From: CAVWZH01 sp963765285
GTDB lineage: Bacteria > Acidobacteriota > Terriglobia > Terriglobales > Acidobacteriaceae
DNA: 64,000 bases
Reading direction: 5' to 3'
Assembly (NCBI GenBank): GCA_963765285.1
Contig: CAVXVR010000009.1
Span: 1-64,000 of the forward strand
The translations under genes and the position numbers were made by a program. Each line of letters begins with the position of its first letter. The stretch's first letter is position 1. Below, piece after piece: positions 1 through 8,352 of the stretch. Below the pieces are notes generated by a model. It had not been told where the DNA came from. It worked only from the letters and a program-made list of their open reading frames with translations, and did not search any database.

Positions 1-114
1 GCCCACCTTTGCGGTTTGTGCAAAGGTGGGGTTAGACGCATTCTTCTCGAAGAATCTCGGAACCACAAGTCAGCAAGTTAAAATCCCAAGAGGCTGAATG
101 CCGTGGCCCCCACC
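1..114. repeat. 114-bp direct repeat, copy 1
   Basis: Bases 1-114 match bases 1600-1713 exactly as read by eye. The unit opens with a perfect hairpin (arms 2-12 and 20-30, loop 13-19), then carries a short ATTCTTC/GAAGAAT palindrome and ends in a GGCCCCCACC run. The two copies flank the cytochrome c gene. The window starts inside this copy, so its true left end is unknown. Confidence 0.9.
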
Positions 115-233
115 ACCCGTCTGCTAACAACAGCTACCCACTTCCTGGAACTCAAAATGGAAATCCCGGCTGAGTGTGCCGTACTTGCGGTATCCTTCGT
201 CGCGTTGGTAATTGCGATTCAGGGGGATGGTCT

Positions 234-1250
234 ATGGCTAAGAGATGGGGAAAACTCGCGGCAAGAATTCTCGGCTACGGGATTCTTGTTTTGTTGGTTC
301 TCGCAGCCCTTGCTCTAACCTTCACGGTGGGCTGGCGGCCGGTTATCGGCGCGAAGAAGCGCGCACTCACCTCGCGCAAGTTTGAAGTCACGCCGGCCCG
401 CATGCAGCGCGGGGATTACCTAGTGCATGCCGTCATGCATTGCATGGGATGCCACTCGAAATTCGACGGCAAAGCGGACCCACCTGTGCTGGCTTCCAAG
501 GAAGGCTCTGGCCAAGTCCTGTTTGAAGAAGGAAGTTTTCGAATCATCGCGCCCAATATTACTTCTGACCCGGAAACCGGTATCGGCAAATGGAACGATG
601 ACGCCATCGCCCGCTCTATCCGCGAAGGCATCGCCGCGGACGGCACAGCGTTATTTCCTGTCATGCCCTACGAACACTTCCGCGACTTGTCCGACGAAGA
701 CCTGGCTTCTATAGTGGTCTTCCTCCGCAGCGTGCCGCCGGCGCACAGCGATCTGCCTCCGAACAAGATTCCGTTTTTGTTCTCCCGCCTCATTCAGGCG
801 GTGCCGAAGCCGGTGATCGAACCGGTGCCGGAGCCGGACAGGTTCACCCCCGCCAAGTACGGCGCGTACCTGGTCAAGATGGCAACGTGCAGCGACTGCC
901 ACACGCCGCTCAATCCTAAGTTTCAGCCATTACCGGGACTGGAGATGGCGGGCGGGAATCCGATCGAAAAAGGGGTAAACTCCGCTAACATCACGCCGGA
1001 CCCGTCCGGCATCGGTTATTACGACGAGGCTCTATTCATCCAGACCATGCGCACCGGCGCAGTTCGCGCCCGCAAACTGAATCCGGCCATGCTCTGGTGG
1101 ATCTTCCGCAACATGACGGACGATGACCTGAAGTCAATGTTCGCCTACCTGCGTACTCTAAAACCAGTGCATCACCTGGTTGACAATGCTGAGCCGCCCA
1201 CGCTGTGCAAGCTCTGCGGTCAAAAGCACGGACTGGGAGATCGCAACTAG
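234..1250 (+). CDS. membrane-anchored di-heme cytochrome c
   Basis: Electron-transfer protein with two c-type heme sites. The 338-residue product starts with an uncleaved-looking transmembrane segment (about residues 12-33), then two cytochrome c domains with CxxCH motifs at 70-74 (CMGCH) and 219-223 (CSDCH). Each domain carries a downstream Asn-Ile-Thr stretch, as in the cytochrome subunits of membrane dehydrogenases. I chose ATG 234 because AGGGGG at 221-226 sits 7 bases upstream; an in-frame start at 174 exists but has no ribosome site and adds a non-signal-like leader. No dehydrogenase gene lies next to it, so the electron donor is unknown. The gene is isolated between two copies of a 114-bp direct repeat. 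Confidence 0.85.
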   Translation: MAKRWGKLAARILGYGILVLLVLAALALTFTVGWRPVIGAKKRALTSRKFEVTPARMQRGDYLVHAVMHCMGCHSKFDGKADPPVLASKEGSGQVLFEEGSFRIIAPNITSDPETGIGKWNDDAIARSIREGIAADGTALFPVMPYEHFRDLSDEDLASIVVFLRSVPPAHSDLPPNKIPFLFSRLIQAVPKPVIEPVPEPDRFTPAKYGAYLVKMATCSDCHTPLNPKFQPLPGLEMAGGNPIEKGVNSANITPDPSGIGYYDEALFIQTMRTGAVRARKLNPAMLWWIFRNMTDDDLKSMFAYLRTLKPVHHLVDNAEPPTLCKLCGQKHGLGDRN

Positions 1251-1599
1251 GAAATTCCTTCGTGGGGGCTGGCCCACACATTCACATTTTAGTTTCTTGC
1301 ACCACCACGAAAACGGCTGCCCCACTCGCCGCGGTTTTCGGCGAGTGGGCGGGGGGGCTGGCCCAGGCAAAAAATCCTACACGGCGACCCGACTCTCGAG
1401 GGTGCCCCGTCCAAGCTTTGCCCGTTCGACTTCGCTCAGGGCAGGCTTTGGGCGGGCTTTTTGATGTTCACTCGTCACAGACTCAATCCCAGCCACCCCA
1501 GCCCGCGTTTGGCTTAAGTGGGCCCCCATGCCGATTGCTATTCCTTTTTTTCTCTTTTCTTCCCCTCGGCCATCACATGCCGCAGAATGCGGGCGGGTG

Positions 1600-1713
1600 G
1601 CCCACCTTTGCGGTTTGTGCAAAGGTGGGGTTAGACGCATTCTTCTCGAAGAATCTCGGAACCACAAGTCAGCAAGTTAAAATCCCAAGAGGCTGAATGC
1701 CGTGGCCCCCACC
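1600..1713. repeat. 114-bp direct repeat, copy 2
   Basis: Exact copy of bases 1-114. It diverges at 1714, where this copy continues into a second hairpin (1708-1736) and copy 1 runs into the cytochrome upstream region. Confidence 0.9.
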
Positions 1714-1897
1714 TTTCGAAAATCGCGAAAGGTGGGCCACCCGTCCTGGAGCACACGACAGAAAGGGCCGCAGCGCAGGGCCCGATGATGTCGATTGCCG
1801 AGGCCAGATCGCATGTGCACATCCAGGAGATATAGAGACGGCGGGCGGGTAGCCCATCCTTTGCGCTCTGTGCAAAGGGTGGGCGTTCCCATCGAGC

Positions 1898-1995
1898 GGG
1901 GGGCTGGCCCACACATTCACATTTTAGTTTCTTGCACCACCACGAAAACGGCTGCCCCACTCGCCGCGGTTTTCGGCGAGTGGGCACCACGGACC
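1898..1995 (+). repeat. 98-bp REP-like module, left copy
   Basis: Inverted relative to the copies at 2640-2737 and 2792-2889. It runs from GGGGGCTGGCCC through the palindrome at 1956-1984 (11-bp arms, loop CGGTTTT) to CCACGGACC. It ends 28 bases from the stop codon of the RAYT gene. Confidence 0.85.
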
Positions 1996-2023
1996 CATAC
2001 AGCTTGGCGCCAGCCATCTCCCG

Positions 2024-2581
2024 TTACCCAATTCGGCGCACACGCATCTCCGCCTTCTGTGGTTCGTTCACGAGCACCGGCCCCCGCTCTCCCAGGGCGT
2101 AATGACGGTAGCTGCTCCAGTTCCACTGTTCCGGCTCCAGCACCAGGCCGCGGACAACCGGATTGCGATGCATGTAACGCAGCTTCTCCACGCGTTTCTT
2201 CTCGGTGAACACGACGAAATCGTAGAAGCGATGCTGCCACACGTGCCCCTCCGTAACTGGGATCTTCCGCAAGCAGGACTGCCCAGGATCAACACCGGCT
2301 CGCCATCGATTCAGGAGACGTCGCGCGAACGACTGTTTCAAGACCTTCATCACCACCGACAGCTCGCCGCGCTCCGGCTCGCTGAACAAAAGATGAACGT
2401 GCTCGGGCATCACAACGTATCCCGCCACAACGAAACGATAACGACGCCGCACCTGCTCCATGGCTTCCAGAAACAGATCGCGATTCTGCGGTGTGCCCAG
2501 CAGCGCTCTTCGCTGATAGCAACTGGTAGTGATGAAGTGGAGATGTCCAGCGCCGCAGTAGCGATGCAGGTTGGTCGGCAT
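2024..2581 (-). CDS. REP-associated tyrosine transposase (RAYT, Y1/HUH family)
   Basis: Single-strand DNA nuclease/transposase of the Y1_Tnp (IS200-like) superfamily that acts on REP palindromes. The 185-residue protein has the full family length. The HUH metal motif is H61-V-H63 inside MPEHVHLLF, and the likely catalytic tyrosine is Y136 in LRYMHRNPV, followed by the family's NPV-GLV signature. It is tightly bracketed by palindromic modules: one copy just past its stop (1898-1995) and two tandem copies upstream of its start (2640-2737, 2792-2889), in opposite orientation. That is the usual layout of a RAYT with its cognate REPs. The frame is intact, so it may still be active. No other transposase was seen. 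Confidence 0.9.
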   Translation of the reverse strand: MPTNLHRYCGAGHLHFITTSCYQRRALLGTPQNRDLFLEAMEQVRRRYRFVVAGYVVMPEHVHLLFSEPERGELSVVMKVLKQSFARRLLNRWRAGVDPGQSCLRKIPVTEGHVWQHRFYDFVVFTEKKRVEKLRYMHRNPVVRGLVLEPEQWNWSSYRHYALGERGPVLVNEPQKAEMRVRRIG

Positions 2582-2589
2582 CGGCCACG

Positions 2590-2893
2590 TCTATCACGGA
2601 ATTGTGAGCGTTGTCTGTGACGAGTGACAAAGGGAGCGAGGTCCGTGGCGCCCACTCGCCGAAAACCGCGGCGAGTGGGGCAGCCTCTTTCGGGGTGGTC
2701 CCAGGAGTTAAAATGCCGAATGTGCGGGCCAGCCCCCACTGTCTATCACGGAATTGTGAGCGTTGTCTGTGACGAGTGACAAACGGAGTGAGGTCCGTGG
2801 TGCCCACTCGCCGAAAACCGCGGCGAGTGGGGCAGCCTCTTTCGGGGTGGTCCCAGGCGTTAGAATGCCGAATGTGTGGGCCAGCCCCCAGAT
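2590..2893 (-). repeat. tandem 152-bp repeat upstream of the RAYT gene
   Basis: Two direct units, 2590-2741 and 2742-2893, differ at only a few bases. Each begins TCTATCACGGAATTGTGAGC and contains one 98-bp REP-like module (2640-2737 and 2792-2889). The hairpins are at 2651-2679 and 2803-2831, with 11-bp arms and loop AAAACCG. The first unit starts only 9 bases before the transposase start codon, so the promoter and ribosome site must lie inside the repeat. Confidence 0.9.
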
Positions 2894-2924
2894 GAGCACA
2901 CTTTTACCGAAATAGGAGCCATCA

Positions 2925-3371
2925 ATGAACACCGTACAAATCGAGCAGAAGTCCTATGAGATGCCCCCGCGCGAGGGGATCAGCATTGCGCATTTTCTCA
3001 CCGTTGCCGACGTCGAGCGATCGGCTCGCTACTACGAGAAGGTCTTCGGCGCTCGCATTCTGACCATGGGTGACGGCAACGCGCCTCCGTACCTTCAGCT
3101 GGCGAATATCTGGATGATTCTGAACGTTGGGGGCGGGCCGACCCCGGATAAGCCGACGGTAACGCTCAGCGTCCCCGACCCGAATCACATCAACAGCTTT
3201 ATGAATTTCCGCGTTGCGGATATTCAAGCGTGCTACAAGTTATGGAAAAGTCGAGGAGCCGAGTTCATCACGGAGCCGATCCCCAAGTACGGCGAGATAC
3301 GCTGCTACATCCGCGATCCTGACGGCTATATCATCGAAGTCGGACAGAGCACCGACCTCACGTATGGTTAG
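2925..3371 (+). CDS. VOC-family (glyoxalase/bleomycin-resistance fold) protein
   Basis: Predicted metal-dependent enzyme of the vicinal oxygen chelate superfamily; substrate not deducible. The 148-residue protein has the usual single-domain form: strand with metal-ligand candidate H23 (SIAHFLTV), helix SARYYEKVFG, and a C-terminal DPDGYIIEVGQ with the second ligand Glu. The start is fixed by TAGGAG at 2914-2919. A DoxX-type membrane gene follows 31 bases later on the same strand, so the two probably form one transcript. The family ranges from glyoxalase I to antibiotic-binding proteins and dioxygenases, and nothing here selects among them. Confidence 0.85.
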   Translation: MNTVQIEQKSYEMPPREGISIAHFLTVADVERSARYYEKVFGARILTMGDGNAPPYLQLANIWMILNVGGGPTPDKPTVTLSVPDPNHINSFMNFRVADIQACYKLWKSRGAEFITEPIPKYGEIRCYIRDPDGYIIEVGQSTDLTYG

Positions 3372-3402
3372 AGCACATCCTCGGGCGGAGGGTGCAGGAG
3401 AC

Positions 3403-3876
3403 ATGGATTGGAAACGGTTGGTCCAGTTTGCGCTGACGGGTAGCAGCGATTTGGAACAATATGCCATCCTGCTGGTACGGGTTTCGATCGGACTGTTCTT
3501 CGCCATCTCCGGGGCAAACAAACGCTTTGTCGCCGGCGGCACGAAACCGGTTTACGATACGCTGGTTCAGGCCAAGGTCCCGTTCCCGCGCCAGACGGCT
3601 TATTTCGTGGCGGGTGTCGAGTTCGTTGGCGGATCCTTGCTGACCCTGGGGTTTCTTTCGAGGGTGGCCTGCGTGGCTTTGATGATCGATATGATTGTCG
3701 CCACCGTGACCAGCGCGGTTTCCACCTTGCCTAAAGGACTTTCGCCTCTTAACTGGCTCGACGATTTCCTCTACCTTCCAGAAGTCCTGTACGTGCTCTT
3801 TTTTATCTGGCTGATCTGCTCCGGTCCGGGAAAGTTCAGTGTCGATTACTGGCTCGCCGGCCGGTTATGGAGATGA
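3403..3876 (+). CDS. DoxX-family membrane protein
   Basis: Integral membrane protein of the DoxX/DoxD-like group, often linked to oxidative stress or quinone chemistry. The 157 residues form about four transmembrane helices, beginning with the family's LLVRVSIGLFFAISGANK helix and a second AGVEFVGGSLLTLGFLSR helix. ATG 3403 follows GCAGGAG directly (3394-3400); an upstream in-frame extension to 3214 overlaps the VOC gene and looks non-coding. It lies 31 bases downstream of the VOC gene and was probably transcribed with it. A second DoxX gene is at 8570. Confidence 0.85.
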   Translation: MDWKRLVQFALTGSSDLEQYAILLVRVSIGLFFAISGANKRFVAGGTKPVYDTLVQAKVPFPRQTAYFVAGVEFVGGSLLTLGFLSRVACVALMIDMIVATVTSAVSTLPKGLSPLNWLDDFLYLPEVLYVLFFIWLICSGPGKFSVDYWLAGRLWR

Positions 3877-3993
3877 TCGATCGACGATCGCCGGCCGGTG
3901 GCCCGGGCTTTTGATCTTGCGGCCATTACCAACACAGTGGTTATCTGATTTTGTTTCATTTGAGCCAGCGGCACAGCCTGGCGGATTGTTCTG

Positions 3994-4545
3994 TCACTGT
4001 TTCAAGTAGCGAAGCGCAACGTATCCTGATCTAAAAATCTTTGACTCAACGAGTTTTAGTTGCAACCTCTCCCGCAGGCGGGCACCTTCCAACCGTCTCC
4101 CCTCTCCTGCAACGATTGGCCCAACGACAAAACGATATTCGTCAACCAGACCAAGCTCTATAAGCTGGGAAGGAATATCTACGCCACCGACCAGAATATC
4201 TTTGCCTGGTTCTTGCTTCAATTTAAGTATTTCATCGCGAAGGTTCGTACGAACAATTCGCGTATTTCCATCTTCAGCGCTGGCCAATGATCGTGAAAAA
4301 ACAACCTTCTTCTTGGAGACAAAGGCTTGAGCAAATTCGATATCCGCTTTTGTCTCGGACTGGCTTTTCGCGACATCAGGCCAATAAGGAACCATCAATT
4401 GATAGGTTTTGCGCCCATAGACGAACAGGTCAACGTCTCGGATGAGGTGTGTATAGTGCTCAAGTACTTCTTCATCGGGATTGAATTTGGTGTGGTCGCA
4501 GCAGCCATCCAGGGTAATGTTGATTGCGAAGATTACGTTTCTCAT
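3994..4545 (-). CDS. dihydrofolate reductase-family (RibD C-terminal) protein
   Basis: NADPH-binding reductase fold related to the C-terminal domain of riboflavin enzyme RibD and to DHFR; the true substrate is unknown. Over 183 residues it shows the N-terminal strand RNVIFAINITLDG, the LFVYGRKTYQ segment, and the ILVGGVDIPSQLI nucleotide-binding glycine pair, ending in the typical VVGPIVAGEG region. It stands alone. Ribosome site is weak (AAAGATG-like) and no neighbour suggests a pathway. Many soil bacteria carry several such paralogues outside riboflavin operons. Confidence 0.85.
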   Translation of the reverse strand: MRNVIFAINITLDGCCDHTKFNPDEEVLEHYTHLIRDVDLFVYGRKTYQLMVPYWPDVAKSQSETKADIEFAQAFVSKKKVVFSRSLASAEDGNTRIVRTNLRDEILKLKQEPGKDILVGGVDIPSQLIELGLVDEYRFVVGPIVAGEGRRLEGARLRERLQLKLVESKIFRSGYVALRYLKQ

Positions 4546-4994
4546 TTGATTGTCATCTTTCAGTTAGGGATACACGAAAAACCATTTGGGCATCATTCTC
4601 GCTTTGAGCCGACAATAGAAAATGCTCCGCTTTCGCGGAATCCGAATTGTAGCAACACCGTAGGCCGCTTCGCGCCACGTTCAATTACGCGCCGTATGTC
4701 CAACGCCGGGTGCCCCATCCTAAGGTCGCGCTCTCTGCGACGTGAGGGTGGGATTCCACGTCTGCCGAGCGCTTGGGGTTTGGCCGAGACTTGCGAGAAG
4801 TGATGGGTCACAGGGATCATCGCCTGTTACGCTGGATTCATCTCTTGGTTAGCAAGGATCCTACGCGGAAGGCGACCGTGGAATCCCACCCTTCACAAAA
4901 CGAAGGGTGGGGCATCCGGCACCAGAAAGATTTTGTCCATGAGCTACCCCACTCAAGCCAAAATCAGGCTTGAGTGGGCCACCCGTCCGTTCCA
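4546..4994. repeat. intergenic stretch with three seven-base-loop hairpins
   Basis: No credible gene in 449 bases. Hairpins lie at 4713-4752 (imperfect, loop GCTCTCT), 4885-4911 (arms CCCACCCTTC/GAAGGGTGGG, loop ACAAAAC) and 4948-4978 (12-bp arms, loop AAAATCA). The first two are inverted to each other and share flanks: GGGATTCCACG on one side and GCCGG(G/A)TGCCCCA on the other. The third is followed by GCCACCCGTCC, the tail seen at several other hairpins of this window. Confidence 0.85.
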
Positions 4995-5603
4995 TCATGC
5001 AACGCGGGAAACGCCACTGCTCCGACCTTTCTCCGTTGAAATTGACCCAGGACGAATCAACGCTGGCGGCACGACGATCTCAACAAGTCCGGTCGCCACG
5101 TCATAGACCAGGCCAGATATAAGCCACTCGCCCGGCAACGCCGGAATCGCCCGGAGCAAAGCAACGTCGACGGCAACCGCCGCGCGGGGATCGGTGACCG
5201 CTTTTTTCTTGAGTTCCACTTCCTGTATTTGAAAATAGCGTGTCAGCATCGCGGGATCGCCGGCGAGGCGGGTGATGCCGCAATCGGTGTGCTGAAGTAC
5301 GATGAGGTGAAACTCACCGCCGCCTCCAGGAATCTCTCCGGCAACTTCACCGATTCGCCCGAGTAGTCCTAACTGCTCCAACAACCCCGGCGTGATTCGA
5401 CCGCCGATATTGCGTATCACCACGGCCTCGCCCGGTTTGATTCCAAGTACGTCAGCGGGATCCACGCGCATATCAGCGCAACCGATGATGATCGCCTTTA
5501 CATTCGGCAGCGCCCTAGGAAGCGAGGGCATAAGGGTGCCCGCAGCAGACTGCTGAGCAGCGAAGTCTTTGTTACGTTGTAACATAGAGTCAAGACTGTT
5601 CAT
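4995..5603 (-). CDS. beta-class carbonic anhydrase
   Basis: Zinc enzyme interconverting CO2 and bicarbonate. The 202-residue protein carries the beta-class zinc site in order: C42-x-D44-x-R46 (IGCADMRVD) and H105-x-x-C108 (HTDCG). The start at 5603 is set by AAGGAG seven bases upstream; the reading frame stays open to 5768 but that stretch is a palindromic repeat, not protein. It is divergent from the MOSC-reductase gene. Length and motifs match typical bacterial enzymes. Confidence 0.92.
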   Translation of the reverse strand: MNSLDSMLQRNKDFAAQQSAAGTLMPSLPRALPNVKAIIIGCADMRVDPADVLGIKPGEAVVIRNIGGRITPGLLEQLGLLGRIGEVAGEIPGGGGEFHLIVLQHTDCGITRLAGDPAMLTRYFQIQEVELKKKAVTDPRAAVAVDVALLRAIPALPGEWLISGLVYDVATGLVEIVVPPALIRPGSISTEKGRSSGVSRVA

Positions 5604-5699
5604 GTTCGTTCTCCTTGAAAGATGTTGCGTGAGACTTGGTGGCTTATGCTGAGCGGACAAAGTCTTCACCGCTCTGAACTGCTTTGATGACGGAAATAC

Positions 5700-5765
5700 G
5701 GGGACAGACGGGACGTTTACCTGATTTTTTCCGCGGAAGCCGCGGGGAATGTCCCGTCTGTCCCC
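5700..5765. repeat. nested palindrome between divergent genes
   Basis: Outer arms GGGGACAGACGGGAC (5700-5714) and its exact complement (5751-5765) enclose an inner pair CCGCGG-AAG-CCGCGG (5731-5745). It lies in the gap between the carbonic anhydrase and MOSC-reductase starts. It resembles a dispersed REP-type element rather than an operator, given its length. It has no obvious sequence relation to the CCCAC/GTGGG hairpins. Confidence 0.8.
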
Positions 5766-5863
5766 CAAGTCTACCGTCCCTCAGGTTTCCTATTCTCCGC
5801 AGCAAAATGGATAATTGGGAGCTCCATCAATGGACGGTGGAAAAATAGGAGATATTTCGCGAG

Positions 5864-7633
5864 ATGGCTCGCCTGCTTTCAGTAAATGTCGGCCTGCCGC
5901 GGGACGTGACATGGAACGGTAAGACTGTCCGAACCGCAGTGTGGAAATCGCCGGTTACGGGACGGCGAATGGTGCGCAAGCTCGATATCGATGGTGACGC
6001 GCAAGCCGATCTCGCCGGTCACGGCGGGGAGCACCGCGCCGTATTCGTCTACCAAATGGATTCTTACCATTACTGGGAGCGCTTTCTGGGCCGCAGTGAT
6101 TTTGCTTTCGGGCAGTTCGGAGAAAACTTCACCGTCGACGGACTTCCGGATAACGAGGTCTGCATTGGCGATCGATACCGCATCGGTGGTGCTGAATTTG
6201 AAGTGACGCAGCCACGCGTAACGTGCTACCGCGTGGGCATCCGCGTGAACGAGCCTCGTATGCCAGCGCTGCTAGTAGCCCATCACCGGCCAGGATTCTA
6301 CTTTCGCGTGTTGCAGGAGGGAGAAGTTGGTGCCGGCGATGACATTGTAAAAATTGCTGACGGTCCGGAGCGAATCAGTGTGGCCGAAGTTGATGCCCTC
6401 CTGTATTTGCCCGGCCCCTCCCGCGAGCAATTGCAACGCGCGCTGCGGATTCCTGCGCTCAGCACGGGTTGGCAGAGTTCGTTCCAGGCAATGCTCCAGC
6501 AAGGCTTCAGCTCCAAAACTACAGTAGGGAATCCGGGACTCGCCGATGAAGCAGAAGCGCCGGCATGGCCCGGATTTCGACAGATGCGAGTCGCGAATAT
6601 CCATAAGGAAAGCGAGAGCGTAACGTCCTTCGTTCTGTCGCCAATCGATGGGCAGCCTCTTCCTCTCTTCCAGGCAGGTCAATTTGTGGTTTTGCGGCTG
6701 CTCATTGATCGGGACAAGGATCCGGGTAAACCTCCGGTTCTTCGCAGCTATTCGTTGTCCGATCTGCCGGCAGCCGACCATTTTCGCATCAGCGTCAAAA
6801 ACGAATTGCATGGGATTGGAAGTTCATTTCTGTGCAACCGTGCGCGAGAAGGCGACGTATTGGATGTTAGTGCGCCGCGCGGAAGCTTTACTCTGCGTCC
6901 CAGCCAGAGTCCTGTGGTTCTGCTGAGCGCTGGAGTGGGCGCAACGCCCGTGATGTCGATGCTGCACGCACTCGCCGCTGAAAAATCGCAACGAGAAATC
7001 TGGTGGATCTATGGGGCGCGCAATCGCGTCGAGCATCCATTTGCAGAAGAATCGCGTTCATTAGTGAAACAGCTCTCTCGCGGACGCGGATACATCGTCT
7101 ATAGCAGGCCGGCTGCAATCGACCGAGTCGGGGCTGACTTCGATGCTCCCGGGCGCATTGACATAGCTTTGCTGGAGAAAATCGGAGTGTCACAGGGCAG
7201 TGAGTTCTACATGTGTGGCCCCACTTCATTCTTGCAGGATATGCGCCATGGCCTCGGAAACTGGGGTGTGCTCGCCCAGAATGTGCACACCGAAATCTTT
7301 GGCTCGCTTGAGAGCATTACACCCGGCATGGCACAGGTCGATCACACTCCTCACCCGCCACAAGGGCCGCCCGGATCCGGCCCCCCAGTCTCATTCGCGC
7401 GTAGCGGAATTACCGCCGCCTGGGATCCGAAATTCGCGAGCTTGCTTGAGCTGGCGGAAGCGTGCGATGTTCCGGTGAGATGGTCCTGCCGGACTGGGGT
7501 CTGTCATACCTGCATGACTGGTCTGATTGGCGGATCGGTTTCTTATCAACCCGAACCACTCGAGAGGCCCGCTCCCGGGAACGTGCTGGTATGCTGCTCC
7601 CAGCCAAACGCGGGTGTCACGCTGGATCTTTGA
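5864..7633 (+). CDS. MOSC - FAD/NAD(P) reductase - 2Fe-2S ferredoxin fusion protein
   Basis: Predicted cytosolic flavin electron-transfer enzyme of 589 residues. Residues 1-215 form a YiiM-like MOSC domain with the conserved C121 (VTCYR) and its helical tail, which binds molybdenum cofactor or handles sulfur in relatives. Residues about 238-480 are a ferredoxin-NADP reductase module: FAD motif RSYS 295-298, NAD(P) motif GVGATP 357-362, and CGP 451-453. The C-terminus is a plant-type ferredoxin with C542, C547, C550 and C577/C578. The YiiM-related role in reducing N-hydroxylated compounds makes a self-contained reductase for such substrates plausible, but the substrate is not visible. Start ATG 5864 has AGGAG at 5847-5851, a slightly long spacing. 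A peroxiredoxin-like gene follows 36 bases downstream. Confidence 0.88.
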   Translation: MARLLSVNVGLPRDVTWNGKTVRTAVWKSPVTGRRMVRKLDIDGDAQADLAGHGGEHRAVFVYQMDSYHYWERFLGRSDFAFGQFGENFTVDGLPDNEVCIGDRYRIGGAEFEVTQPRVTCYRVGIRVNEPRMPALLVAHHRPGFYFRVLQEGEVGAGDDIVKIADGPERISVAEVDALLYLPGPSREQLQRALRIPALSTGWQSSFQAMLQQGFSSKTTVGNPGLADEAEAPAWPGFRQMRVANIHKESESVTSFVLSPIDGQPLPLFQAGQFVVLRLLIDRDKDPGKPPVLRSYSLSDLPAADHFRISVKNELHGIGSSFLCNRAREGDVLDVSAPRGSFTLRPSQSPVVLLSAGVGATPVMSMLHALAAEKSQREIWWIYGARNRVEHPFAEESRSLVKQLSRGRGYIVYSRPAAIDRVGADFDAPGRIDIALLEKIGVSQGSEFYMCGPTSFLQDMRHGLGNWGVLAQNVHTEIFGSLESITPGMAQVDHTPHPPQGPPGSGPPVSFARSGITAAWDPKFASLLELAEACDVPVRWSCRTGVCHTCMTGLIGGSVSYQPEPLERPAPGNVLVCCSQPNAGVTLDL

Positions 7634-7669
7634 GAGAAGACCTTTGAGAGAAACGGGAGGAGTCCAATC

Positions 7670-8276
7670 ATGCGTTCTGATATTGTGCCCGGAGGCATTT
7701 TTCCCGACTACGAATTGCCCGATCACACGGGCCAACTGCGCAAGCTTAGCGAGCTGCAGGGCGACGATCCGCTAATCCTCACGCTCGCGCGCGGCCACTA
7801 TTGCCCCAAGGAACACCAGCAGCATCTGGAACTCGCCGCGTTCTACCCGAAGATCGCGGTGGCGTACACCCAGATCGCCACCATCGCCACCGACGAACAC
7901 CATACTCTGCAGGAATTCCGTGCGTCGGTCGGAGCCCAGTGGCCCTTCCTTTCGGACCCCGAGCCGGACGGTTCAGAAGGATCTCGACATCCAGGAGTAC
8001 ACCGACCCCGAGCACAATCCGATGATCCCGCATACGCTCGTGCTCAAGCCGGGCCGCGTGATTTACAGCATCTATAACGGCTATTGGTTCTGGGGGCGTC
8101 CATCGGTCGTCGATCTGTGGCACGACCTGCGCGCCGTGACGAGCGAAATCCGCCCAGACTGGGATCTGAGCACTCCTGGACTCCGCGAGGCGTGGAATGC
8201 GGGTGACTTCTCGCGTTTCCACGGGTGGAACAAACGGGCCAGTATGGAAGCACCCTCGGTTGCAGGGAAGAAATAG
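7670..8276 (+). pseudogene. peroxiredoxin/AhpC-TSA-like protein, frameshifted
   Basis: Thioredoxin-fold redoxin, predicted to reduce peroxides. Reading starts well (GGGAGGAG then ATG 7670): PGGIFPDYELPDH, then a single-cysteine active site ARGHYCPKEHQQH, then QWPFLSDPE. There the frame breaks. Removing one C of the CC at 7964-7965 restores ERTVQKDLDIQEYTDP and an open frame to 8276, about 201 residues, with the family's HTLVLKPG and YNGYWFWGRPS segments. The flawless sense on both sides suggests a sequencing indel or a very recent mutation. It follows the MOSC-reductase gene by 36 bases and may share its transcript. Confidence 0.85.
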
Positions 8277-8352
8277 CACAGACACCAACTTCGATCTACG
8301 GGATGCGCTCCTAGTGATCAGGGCGTTGGCTGCGGCGGTCTCAGCCATCCCT

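Larger units (their letters stand above)
1251..2023. repeat. repeat-rich gap with five hairpins, no gene
   Basis: No credible gene. The stretch is built of palindromes with seven-base loops at 1321-1349, 1601-1629, 1708-1736, 1852-1884 and 1956-1984, each with a CCCA(C/T)/GTGGG outer clamp. It also holds copy 2 of the 114-bp repeat (1600-1713) and two related modules beginning GGGGGCTGGCCCACAC near 1264 and 1898. The ORFs that cross it are repeat-derived and differ between copies only by frame. Confidence 0.85.

Noticed and set aside
1205..2240. Several ORFs within the repeat-rich gap
   Set aside because: They are translations of the palindromic repeats and recur, with changes, wherever the repeats occur.
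2590..2893. Insertion-sequence terminal repeats
   Set aside because: The repeats fit REP modules of a RAYT; no target-site duplication or DDE transposase is present.
5571..5585. TGTTAC-GTT-GTAACA palindrome as operator
   Set aside because: It lies inside the carbonic anhydrase coding region; a chance codon effect is more likely.
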